DNA from: Hydrogenophaga sp.
Lineage (GTDB): Bacteria; Pseudomonadota; Gammaproteobacteria; Burkholderiales; Burkholderiaceae_C
Reading direction: 5' to 3'
NCBI GenBank assembly: GCA_030684755.1
Contig: JAUXXN010000182.1
Location: 1 to 6,169, forward strand
DNA: 6,169 bases
Positions 1-5,680 of this stretch are shown piece by piece. Within the stretch, counting starts at the first letter, position 1, and each line of letters begins with the position of its first letter. The notes beneath the pieces were generated by a model. It was not told the origin of the DNA, did no database searches, and saw nothing but the letters and a program-made list of their open reading frames with translations. The position numbers were made by a program, and so were the translations under genes.

Positions 1-40
1 GAGTGTTGCGACGCAGTTGGTTTGGTGTAGTTGTTACCAT
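1..40 (-). CDS. Start of a leftward protein-coding gene, truncated by the window edge (unknown function)
   Basis: On the minus strand an ATG at 40-38 opens a frame that stays open to the window edge and gives MVTTTPNQLRRNT. Just upstream on that strand, an A-rich tract contains AAGGGAG a few bases before the ATG, which is a credible ribosome binding site. A TTGAAG/CAGAAT hexamer pair with an 18-bp spacer lies further upstream (58-87). If real, the gene is divergent from uup and the two share 41-291. Thirteen codons are too few to recognise a family, so no function is proposed. The call rests on the start context alone; an open frame of 40 bases means little by itself. Confidence 0.35.
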   Translation of the reverse strand, partial: MVTTTPNQLRRNT

Positions 41-57
41 TTGCTCCCTTTTTTTCT

Positions 58-87
58 ATTCTGACTTCGTTTTGATTCCGACTTCAA
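58..87 (-). promoter_or_regulatory. Candidate leftward promoter overlapped by an 11-bp direct repeat
   Basis: On the minus strand, TTGAAG (top-strand 82-87) and CAGAAT (top-strand 58-63) are separated by 18 bp and each match the sigma-70 hexamers at four positions. The same stretch carries a direct repeat on the top strand: ATTCTGACTTC at 58-68 and ATTCCGACTTC at 75-85, with one mismatch and starts 17 bp apart. This arrangement could be a pair of regulator half-sites on the promoter of the leftward gene. It is short and untested. Confidence 0.25.
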
Positions 88-98
88 GGCAACACCCA

Positions 99-121
99 AA
101 AAAATGTTCAATGCATTTTTT
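99..121. repeat. A/T-rich hairpin (8-bp stem, 7-base loop)
   Basis: AAAAAATG at 99-106 is the exact reverse complement of CATTTTTT at 114-121, leaving a 7-base loop. The stem is mostly A:T, so it is weak as RNA structure. The phased A and T tracts could instead bend the DNA or bind a nucleoid protein between the two divergent genes. There is no GC-rich stem, so I do not call it a terminator. Confidence 0.3.
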
Positions 122-236
122 GCTGCCTACCCATTTTTGAAACAACATGTGCCGTTTCACAAAGTCGTTGGGGGTGGCCATGCCATGCGCCGTCGCGGGT
201 GACGCTGAGTAGCAGGCTCATGTCGTTTCTGCAGCG

Positions 237-265
237 CCGACTCCGCACAGCCTGCCGGGGATAAT
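237..265 (+). promoter_or_regulatory. Candidate promoter for uup
   Basis: GATAAT at 260-265 matches the sigma-70 -10 hexamer at five of six positions, and CCGACT at 237-242 (17-bp spacer) matches the -35 hexamer at three. Transcription would start around 272 and leave an untranslated leader of about 20 bases before the ATG at 292. No clear Shine-Dalgarno sequence is visible in that leader. Confidence 0.3.
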
Positions 266-291
266 CGCCGCAACTTTACTTTGGCACTTTC

Positions 292-2199
292 ATGGCACTC
301 ATTAACTTGCAGAACGCGCAACTGGCCTTTGGCCACGTGGCGCTGCTCGACCACACCGACTTTGCGCTGGAGGCCCAAGAGCGTGTGGGTCTGATTGGGC
401 GCAACGGCACCGGCAAGTCGTCGATGCTGAAAATTTTGGCCGGACTGGAGAAGCCCGACGACGGCACGGTGCAGGTGCAAACCGGTTTGCGTGTGGCCTA
501 TGTGCCGCAAGAGCCTATTTTGGATTTGGCCAGCAGCGTGTTTGAGGCGGCCAGTGTGGGCCTGGCCGATGCGCGGGCGGCACGCGACCTGTATTTGAGC
601 GGTGCCGACGGGCTGGACTTGGACGCGCTGCAAAACCGCATCGAGGCGCTGGACGCCTGGAACTGGGAGCAGCGGGTGGAAGAAACGCTGCACCGCCTGC
701 ACCTGGAGGGCAGCGTGCTGGTGGGTGCGCTCTCGGGCGGCAACAAGAAACGGGTGGCGCTGGCGCAGGCGCTGGTGAGTCGGCCCGACGTGTTGTTGCT
801 GGACGAGCCGACCAACCACCTGGACCTGGACAGCATCACCTGGCTGGAAGACCTGTTGCTGGAATACAAGGGCAGCGTGGTGACGATCAGCCACGACCGG
901 GCGTTTTTGGACCGGGTGGCCACGCGCATGGTGGAGCTGGACCGGGGGCGACTGCTGAGCTACCCGGGTAATTTTGCGCAATACCAGTTGCTCAAAGAGG
1001 AGCAGATGGCGCAAGAGGCGGTGATCAGCGCACGCGCCGACAAGCTGCTGGCGCAAGAAGAGGTGTGGATTCGCAAGGGCGTGGAGGCGCGGCGCACCCG
1101 GGCGCAGGGCCGCATCACGCGGCTGGAGGCTTTGCGGGCGCAGCGCGCCCAGCGGCGCGATGCGCTGGGCAGCGTGAAGCTGGAGGTGGCCAGCGGCAGT
1201 GCCAGCGGCAAAATTGTGGCGGAGCTGGAGAAGGTGACCAAGGCCTACCCGACGGCGGACGGCGCGCTGCGCACGGTGATTCGGGACTTCACGGCGACGA
1301 TTTTGCGCGGCGACAAGATTGGCCTGATTGGGCCGAACGGCGCGGGCAAAACCACGCTGTTGAAGATCATTTTGGGCGAACTGGCCCCCGACAGTGGCAC
1401 GGTGCGCCTGGGCAGCAAGCAAAACGTGGCGTATTTTGACCAGATGCGCGACCAGATTGACCTGGACGCGACGCTGGAAGACTTCATCAGCCCGGGCAGC
1501 GAGTGGATCGAGATTGGCAGCAAACGCACCCATGTGAAGAGCTACCTGAGCGACTTTTTGTTTTCACCGGCGCGGGCCAATGCGCCGGTGCGCACGCTCT
1601 CGGGCGGCGAGCGCAACCGGCTGTTGCTGGCGCGGCTGTTTGCGCGCCCGGCGAACGTGCTGGTGCTGGACGAGCCGACCAACGACCTGGACATTGACAC
1701 GCTGGAGCTGCTGGAAGACCTGTTGCAGCAGTACGAGGGCACGGTGTTTCTGGTCAGCCACGACCGCCGGTTTTTGGACAACGTGGTGACCAGCACCATC
1801 GTGAGCGAGGGCGAGGGGCGTTGGCGCGAGTACGTGGGCGACGTGCAGGACTGGATGACGCAGTCGGCCCGCGCCGAGGCTTTGCAGCGCGAGAAAAGCA
1901 CGGCCCCGGCCAGCGCACCGGCGGGCAAAGCGGGCAACACCGCCGCCGCTGCACCCGCCCCTGCCGCACCGGCCGCCAAAAAGAAGCTGAGCTACAAAGA
2001 ACAGCGCGAGCTGGACGCCCTGCCTGCGCGCATCGCCCAGCTGGAGGCCGAGCAGGCCGAATTGGACCAGCAGCTCAACAATGGTCAGTTGTTTTCAGCC
2101 GACCCGGCCCGCGCCGCGCAACTAGCGGCACAGCATGCGCAGGTGGAAGCGCAATGGCTGGAAGCCATGGAACGCTTGGAAACTTTGGGCGGGAGTTGA
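292..2199 (+). CDS. uup: ABC-F family ATPase, Uup type
   Basis: A soluble ABC-F protein of 635 residues with two ATPase domains and no membrane segment. Domain 1 has Walker A GRNGTGKS (36-43), signature LSGGN (147-151) and Walker B with D171 and E172. Domain 2 has Walker A GPNGAGKT (347-354), signature LSGGE (436-440) and Walker B with D460 and E461. The charged helical linker between domains (about 230-300) is the part that ABC-F proteins insert towards the ribosomal P-site tRNA. An Ala/Pro-rich tether (about 537-563) leads to a charged C-terminal coiled coil (about 564-633), which is the Uup hallmark; in known Uup this domain binds DNA. Family members act on ribosomes, and E. coli Uup is linked to precise transposon excision and ribosome assembly or rescue. 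The length is usual. The ATG at 292 directly precedes the conserved domain start (MALINLQNAQ); no strong ribosome binding site is seen. It is transcribed alone and ends convergently with the regulator gene. EttA-like relatives lack this tail, so Uup is favoured. Confidence 0.93.
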   Translation: MALINLQNAQLAFGHVALLDHTDFALEAQERVGLIGRNGTGKSSMLKILAGLEKPDDGTVQVQTGLRVAYVPQEPILDLASSVFEAASVGLADARAARDLYLSGADGLDLDALQNRIEALDAWNWEQRVEETLHRLHLEGSVLVGALSGGNKKRVALAQALVSRPDVLLLDEPTNHLDLDSITWLEDLLLEYKGSVVTISHDRAFLDRVATRMVELDRGRLLSYPGNFAQYQLLKEEQMAQEAVISARADKLLAQEEVWIRKGVEARRTRAQGRITRLEALRAQRAQRRDALGSVKLEVASGSASGKIVAELEKVTKAYPTADGALRTVIRDFTATILRGDKIGLIGPNGAGKTTLLKIILGELAPDSGTVRLGSKQNVAYFDQMRDQIDLDATLEDFISPGSEWIEIGSKRTHVKSYLSDFLFSPARANAPVRTLSGGERNRLLLARLFARPANVLVLDEPTNDLDIDTLELLEDLLQQYEGTVFLVSHDRRFLDNVVTSTIVSEGEGRWREYVGDVQDWMTQSARAEALQREKSTAPASAPAGKAGNTAAAAPAPAAPAAKKKLSYKEQRELDALPARIAQLEAEQAELDQQLNNGQLFSADPARAAQLAAQHAQVEAQWLEAMERLETLGGS

Positions 2200-2205
2200 G
2201 GGAGT

Positions 2206-2231
2206 GAGAGGCTGAGCTGTCAGCCGTTCTC
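2206..2231 (+). terminator. Hairpin just after uup, possible terminator
   Basis: GAGAGGCTGA (2206-2215) can pair with TCAGCC (2220-2225) and, after a 2-base bulge, TCTC (2228-2231), closing a GCTG loop. It begins seven bases after the uup stop codon. The bases that follow are only moderately T-rich and lack a true T-run, so it may be an inefficient or Rho-assisted terminator, or a 3' stabilising structure. Confidence 0.4.
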
Positions 2232-2249
2232 GTGTTGAAAGGTGCGCCG

Positions 2250-2401
2250 AGCCCCCATCCCAACCTTCCCCCAGCGGGGGAAGGAGCAAGACAGCCCTGA
2301 TGCGCGACGCCTGAGAACGCCATGTCTGGCTCCTTGCGGAGGGTCTGGGCATGCTGTGTCTTCACTCCTTCCCCCGTTGGGGGAAGGTTGGGATGGGGGC
2401 T
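2250..2401. repeat. Nested inverted repeat, REP/MITE-like intergenic element
   Basis: The left arm (2250-2286) and right arm (2365-2401) are 37-bp inverted copies that differ at one position (36 of 37 match), separated by a 78-bp spacer. Each arm is also a hairpin: CCTTCCCCC and GGGGGAAGG form 9-bp stems around AGC (2264-2284) or GTT (2367-2387). Just inside the arms, AAGACA (2288-2293) and TGTCTT (2357-2362) lengthen the pairing after a small bulge. There is no transposase in the window. Sequences of the CCCATCCCAACCTTCCCCC type are known to me as dispersed palindromic repeats in Burkholderiales intergenic DNA. Translated, the arms give meaningless GEGWDGG-type peptides. The element lies between convergent genes, where such repeats commonly sit and may act as a two-way terminator. 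Confidence 0.85.
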
Positions 2402-2436
2402 TGCGTAACGGGGCGGCTGCAGTTCGGCGCAACGCC

Positions 2437-3912
2437 CTACCCGGCCACCAACCGCCGGTAAACACCCCAAAACGCCGTGTCTTGCGTGGTGGCGAAGTTG
2501 ATGCGCATAAGCGTGCTGGGCGCCCGGGCGGCGTGGAACAGGGCGCCGGGGGCGATGAGGATGCCTTCGTCCAGCATGCGTTGCGACAGGGCTTCGGTGT
2601 CCACGCCCGTGTCCACCCAGCCAAACAAACCGGCGGGTTCTGACACAAAGCGGCAACCCGCCGCCAGCGCCAGCCGCGTGCTGCGGGTGCGGGCGGCGTC
2701 GAGCCGGGTGCGGATGCGTTCGGCGTGGCGGCGCAGTTGGCCTTGTTCGATGCAGTGCGCCAGGGCGCGCTCCAGCAAGCTGGGCGTGGTGAGGGTGGTG
2801 AGCAGCTTGGTGTCCAGCAGGCGCTCGACCCAAGCGGCGGGCGCGGCCAGGTAGCCCACGCGCCAGTTGGGCGCCAGAATTTTGGCGAAGCCGCTCACGT
2901 AAATGGTGCGCTGCAAACCGTCGAGCACGCTCATGCGGGTGGCGTGTTCGGGCGCGATGTGGCCGTAGGTGTCGTCTTCCACCACGCAAAAGTCGTGTTG
3001 TTGCGCCAGTTGCAACACGCGGTGGGCGCTGCCGGGCGAGAGGCAGTAGCCGGTGGGGTTGTGCAACACGCTCACGCTGACAAACAGTTTGGGCGCGTGG
3101 GCTTCGCAGTAGCGGGCCATCACCGCCAAGTCCGGCCCGGCGGGGCCGCGCGGCACCGGCAAGATGCGCATGCCCATGGCGGCGAGGCGGGCAAATTCCA
3201 CCGCCCAGCCGGGTTCTTCCACCATCACACAGTCGCCCGGTTTCAGCAGGGTGCGGCTCACAATGTCCAGCGCGTGGGTGGCGCCCACGGTGGTGATGAT
3301 GTGCTGCGGCCCCACCGGCAGGCCCATGCCTTGCAGCCGGTCGGCCAGCACGCGGCGCAGGTGGCCGTCGCCCAGCGGCTCGCCGTAGCGCAGCGAACTG
3401 TCGGCCAGCGCTTGCGGCGTGGTGACGCGGCGCACGGCGGCTTGCATGAAGGTGGAGGCCATCCAGTCGGGCGGGAAGGCGCCCATGCCCGGCTGCGGGC
3501 GCGAACCCGCCGGTTGAAACATGCCGCGAATGAGCGCGGCGGCGTTCACCGGCGCGGCCAGGGGTTGGACGATTTCGGGGTGGGTGTTGGGTTGGGCGGC
3601 GCCTTCGGGCCGGGCGGCCAGGCTCTCGCGCAGCGGCGCACGGTCACGCACAAAGTAGCCCCGGTTGCGCTGCGCCAGCACCAGGCCTTGGGCCAGCAGC
3701 AGGTCGTAAGCGGCCACCACGGTGGACGGGTTCAAACCGTGCTGGGCGGCGCACTGGCGCACGCTGGGCAAGCGTGCACCAGGGGCCAGCAGGCGGTCGC
3801 GGATGCGGTCGGCAAACCGGGCCGCCAGCTGCTCGGCCAGCGTCTGCGCGGCGGTGCGCGTGAGGGCGGGCGCGCTGGCCAGGGGGTCGGGGCTTGGGCT
3901 GTCGTTGAACAT
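2437..3912 (-). CDS. MocR-type transcriptional regulator (GntR winged helix fused to aminotransferase-like domain)
   Basis: A 491-residue DNA-binding regulator of the MocR/PdxR/GabR group. Residues about 17-90 form a GntR-type winged helix, including RLPSVRQCAAQHGLNPSTV (48-66) and the wing near RNRGYFVRD. A short linker leads to a fold-type I PLP domain (about 125-491) with HNPTG (284-288), EDDTY (312-316), the presumed PLP lysine K344 in SGFAKILAPNWRVGY, and a probable carboxylate-binding arginine R470. In known members the PLP domain senses an amino compound rather than doing housekeeping transamination. The start at 3912 (MFNDSPSP) is chosen because the frame extending to 4023 adds 37 unconserved residues that run through the control region. 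No Shine-Dalgarno sequence precedes it. It is divergent from the exporter operon, its likely target, and probably also represses itself. One oddity is that the serines usual in the SxSK motif are G341 and A343. The exact subgroup and effector are unknown. Confidence 0.92.
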   Translation of the reverse strand: MFNDSPSPDPLASAPALTRTAAQTLAEQLAARFADRIRDRLLAPGARLPSVRQCAAQHGLNPSTVVAAYDLLLAQGLVLAQRNRGYFVRDRAPLRESLAARPEGAAQPNTHPEIVQPLAAPVNAAALIRGMFQPAGSRPQPGMGAFPPDWMASTFMQAAVRRVTTPQALADSSLRYGEPLGDGHLRRVLADRLQGMGLPVGPQHIITTVGATHALDIVSRTLLKPGDCVMVEEPGWAVEFARLAAMGMRILPVPRGPAGPDLAVMARYCEAHAPKLFVSVSVLHNPTGYCLSPGSAHRVLQLAQQHDFCVVEDDTYGHIAPEHATRMSVLDGLQRTIYVSGFAKILAPNWRVGYLAAPAAWVERLLDTKLLTTLTTPSLLERALAHCIEQGQLRRHAERIRTRLDAARTRSTRLALAAGCRFVSEPAGLFGWVDTGVDTEALSQRMLDEGILIAPGALFHAARAPSTLMRINFATTQDTAFWGVYRRLVAG

Positions 3913-3918
3913 GGTGGG

Positions 3919-3983
3919 TGTATGGGTAAAGCCGCTCACACAGTTTGTGAACTGAGCCCCTGAACTGTATGGCTTGTGTATGG
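3919..3983 (+). promoter_or_regulatory. Three TGTATGG repeats, candidate MocR operator
   Basis: Exact copies of TGTATGG occur at 3919-3925, 3966-3972 and 3977-3983, all in the same orientation. The last two start 11 bp apart, about one helical turn, so they face the same side of the DNA. The first lies six bases before the regulator ATG and the others lie beside the AT-rich core assumed to be the operon promoter. Known MocR regulators such as GabR bind direct repeats near divergent promoters, which fits. The assignment of this regulator to these sites is inference. Confidence 0.45.
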
Positions 3984-3995
3984 TTTTAAAAGGAT

Positions 3996-4028
3996 AAAGT
4001 GCCTGCCATGCACACACAAGCACTTTTT
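3996..4028 (+). promoter_or_regulatory. Leader hairpin followed by a T-run upstream of the exporter operon
   Basis: AAAGTGC (3996-4002) is the exact reverse complement of GCACTTT (4020-4026), and the T-tract continues to 4028. GTGC (3999-4002) could alternatively pair with GCAC (4010-4013), giving two mutually exclusive folds. If transcription starts before 3996, this could be a weak attenuator-like structure in the leader. The stem is only 7 bp with a 17-base loop, so chance is a fair explanation. Confidence 0.2.
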
Positions 4029-4060
4029 GTCTTTGCGCTCATCCGTCTTGGGGTTGCCGC

Positions 4061-4720
4061 ATGAACGCCGCCGAATTCAGCGCGCTCTTGGTGCTGGCCA
4101 CGGCCACCAGCTTCACACCCGGGCCGAACACCACCTTGTCCACCGCGCTGGCGGCCAACTTTGGGCTGCGCCGCGCCATGCGCTTTGTGTGCGCGGTGCC
4201 GGTGGGTTGGGGCCTGCTGTTTGCGCTGTGTGCCGGCGGCGTGGGCGCGCTGGTGGTGGCGCTGCCGCTGTTGCGCTGGAGCATTTTGCTGGGCGGTGTG
4301 GGCTACTTGTTGTGGCTGGCTTGGCGTTTGTCGGGCAGCCGCAGCCTGAGTGCGGTGAACGCTGAGAGGCTGAACGTGACGTTTGCGCAGGGCGTGATGC
4401 TGCAGTTTTTGAACATCAAGGCCTGGATGCTGGCGCTGTCCATCGTGGCCGGTTGGGTGGCGGGCCGGCCCGACGCGGCTGAGCGCTTTGTGCAGGTGTT
4501 CCCGGTGCTGCTGGCGTTTGCGTTTTTCAGCAATCTCACCTACGCCGCCGTGGGCTCGCTGCTTCGCCACTGGCTGGCCGGGCCGGTGGTGGACGGCCAG
4601 CCCACGGGCGGGCGGCTGCTGGTGTTCAACCGCTGCATGGCGCTGGCGCTGGTGCTCACCGCCGCCTGGATGCTGGGCACCGGGCTGGGCCTGACGCACA
4701 CCGCTGGGGGTTTGCGATGA
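4061..4720 (+). CDS. LysE/RhtB-family amino acid exporter
   Basis: An inner-membrane protein of 219 residues, the typical size for the LysE/RhtB translocator family, which exports amino acids or their derivatives using the proton gradient. The family motif TPGPN is at 19-23 in the first membrane helix, and QFLNIKAWML (115-124) matches the conserved Q-x-x-N-P-K-A-W region, with Ile in place of the usual Pro. Hydrophobic segments lie at about 5-20, 39-60, 62-88, 112-133, 145-168 and 188-209, consistent with six helices. It is the first gene of the operon divergent from the MocR regulator. Its stop overlaps the next start in ATGA (4717-4720), implying coupled translation. The ATG at 4061 immediately precedes the first helix, as expected. 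The family prediction is firm; the substrate cannot be inferred, and homoserine/threonine, lysine/arginine, leucine and cysteine-type exporters all share these features. Confidence 0.92.
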   Translation: MNAAEFSALLVLATATSFTPGPNTTLSTALAANFGLRRAMRFVCAVPVGWGLLFALCAGGVGALVVALPLLRWSILLGGVGYLLWLAWRLSGSRSLSAVNAERLNVTFAQGVMLQFLNIKAWMLALSIVAGWVAGRPDAAERFVQVFPVLLAFAFFSNLTYAAVGSLLRHWLAGPVVDGQPTGGRLLVFNRCMALALVLTAAWMLGTGLGLTHTAGGLR

Positions 4721-5679
4721 CCACCGGCGTGAACCTGTCGGCGGAGCAAGACCAGCGCAACCAAACCTTGGGCCTGTGGCTGGGTTTGGTGGGCGTGGTG
4801 GTGTTTGCCCTCACCCTGCCCATGACGCGCCTGGCCACCGGCACCTCCGACGCGCCCCAGCTTTCGCCCTGGTTCGTCACCTGGGGCCGCGCTGCGCTGG
4901 CCGGAGGTTTGTCCATCATCTACCTGCTGGCCACGCGCTCGCCCCTGCCAGCGCCGGAACACCGCCAACCGCTGGCGCTGTCGCTGCTGGGCAACGCCAT
5001 TGGCTACCCGCTGCTGCTGGGCTGGGCGCTGCGCCACGTCACCGCGAGCCACGCCGCCGTCATCACCGCCCTGCTGCCGCTGGCCACCGCTGCTGCGGCG
5101 GCCTGGCTGCTGCACCAGCGAGCACGGCTGGGTTTCTGGCTGTTTGCCGGGCTGGGCAGCCTGCTGGTGGCGGCCTACAGCGTGTTGCGCGCGATGCAGC
5201 AGGGGCACGGTTTTGGCCTGGCCTGGGCCGACCTGCTGCTGGTGGGCGCGGTGTTGGCGGCTTCGGTGGGTTATGTGGCGGGCGCCAAGGTCACACCGGC
5301 GCTGGGCGCCGAGCGCGTGATCAGCTGGGTCTGCGTGATGGCACTGCCCATCACCGTGCCGGGCGCGCTGCTGACCTGGCCCGAGCAGCCCATCAACACC
5401 TCGGCCTGGCTGGCGCTGGTCTATGTGGGCGTGTTTTCCATGTGGGCCGGTTTCTTTGCCTGGTTTCGCGGCCTGGCGCTGGGCGGCGCGCTGCGGGTCA
5501 GCCAGCTGCAATTGCTGCAACCTTTCGTCAGCATCGTGGCCGCCGTGCCGCTGCTGGGAGAATCGCTGGACCTCACCACGCTCGGCTTTGCCCTGGCCGT
5601 GGTGGCCACTGTTTTTATGGGACGGCGCATGGCCGCGCCCGCCACCTCATCGAAACCCCCACCCGCAAAGCAGCCGTGA
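4717..5679 (+). CDS. DMT-superfamily transporter with two EamA domains
   Basis: An inner-membrane protein of 320 residues with two tandem EamA repeats (about 20-155 and 168-302), together enough for ten membrane helices. The second repeat ends with the familiar segment LQLLQPFVSIVAAVPLLGES (264-283), where L-Q-P and L-L-G-E are typical of the family. The N-terminus (1-17) is hydrophilic and the C-terminus (305-320) is a short Pro/Lys-rich tail. Known EamA-type proteins include exporters of amino acids, cysteine-pathway metabolites and other small molecules (EamA, RhtA, YdcZ-like groups), but substrates differ widely. The start is fixed by the ATGA overlap with the LysE-type gene and a G-rich stretch (4706-4710) six bases upstream. 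The cupin gene follows after one base. Having two unrelated exporter types side by side suggests either two related substrates or transport of substrate and product. Confidence 0.92.
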   Translation: MTTGVNLSAEQDQRNQTLGLWLGLVGVVVFALTLPMTRLATGTSDAPQLSPWFVTWGRAALAGGLSIIYLLATRSPLPAPEHRQPLALSLLGNAIGYPLLLGWALRHVTASHAAVITALLPLATAAAAAWLLHQRARLGFWLFAGLGSLLVAAYSVLRAMQQGHGFGLAWADLLLVGAVLAASVGYVAGAKVTPALGAERVISWVCVMALPITVPGALLTWPEQPINTSAWLALVYVGVFSMWAGFFAWFRGLALGGALRVSQLQLLQPFVSIVAAVPLLGESLDLTTLGFALAVVATVFMGRRMAAPATSSKPPPAKQP

Positions 5680-5680
5680 C

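Larger units (their letters stand above)
41..291. promoter_or_regulatory. Divergent, partly AT-rich intergenic region upstream of uup
   Basis: No convincing gene lies in these 251 bases. The left part (about 41-160) is clearly richer in A and T than the rest of the window, with a T-run near 49-55, an A-run at 98-104 and a T-run at 116-121. The right part returns to the GC-rich style of the neighbours. It probably carries promoters for both flanking genes. A 32-codon frame at 104-202 is open but has no ribosome binding site and no recognisable product, so it is not annotated. Confidence 0.5.
3913..4060. promoter_or_regulatory. Divergent control region between the MocR regulator and the exporter operon
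   Basis: These 148 bases separate two divergent start codons. They hold three TGTATGG heptamers, a direct TGAACTG pair (3948-3954 and 3961-3967), two overlapping palindromes (TCACA-N5-TGTGA at 3936-3950 and CAGTT-N4-AACTG at 3941-3954), and an AT-rich core TTTTAAAAGGATAAAG (3984-3999). For the regulator, TTCACA (top-strand 3946-3951) and a weak TACCCA (3923-3928) are 17 bp apart on the minus strand, which would place transcription almost at the ATG, giving a nearly leaderless message. For the operon, the AT core (TTTAAA 3985-3990 or TAAAGT 3995-4000) is the likely -10 area, but no good -35 is visible, as expected of an activator-dependent promoter. A weak GGGG at 4050-4053 precedes the exporter ATG. 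Confidence 0.65.

Noticed and set aside
104..202. Short plus-strand frame of 32 codons upstream of uup
   Set aside because: It has no ribosome binding site, no recognisable product, and an open length that is expected by chance.
160..291. Possible small structured RNA before uup
   Set aside because: The GC-rich stretch shows no cloverleaf, no SRP or 6S RNA signature motif and no consistent long stem that I could find by eye.
157..1533. Long minus-strand open frame (458 codons) opposite uup
   Set aside because: It mirrors the codon bias of uup in a high-GC sequence, its product is a low-complexity Gln/Arg/His/Ala-rich string with no family features, and the plus strand encodes an unmistakable ABC-F protein.
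2075..2989. Minus-strand open frames crossing the inverted repeat (including 2122-2352 and 2220-2648)
   Set aside because: They translate the palindromic arms into the GEGWDGG-type peptides that are a common annotation artefact of these repeats, and they overlap the real genes on both sides.
3936..3950. TCACA-N5-TGTGA as a CRP binding site
   Set aside because: The half-sites resemble the CRP core but the spacing is 5, not 6, bases, and CRP-type control is not generally expected in this group. It is kept only as an unexplained palindrome.
2725..3963. Long plus-strand open frame (412 codons) opposite the MocR gene
   Set aside because: The product is Gly/His/Gln/Ala-rich with no recognisable domain, while the minus strand gives a textbook MocR protein. 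It also runs through the control region.
3913..4023. Upstream extension of the MocR gene to an ATG at 4023
   Set aside because: The added 37 residues are unlike any MocR N-terminus and would be encoded by the divergent promoter region with its repeats.
4540..5520. Minus-strand open frame (326 codons) opposite the EamA gene
   Set aside because: It is a Gln/Arg/His-rich shadow of a gene whose plus-strand product has clear membrane repeats.
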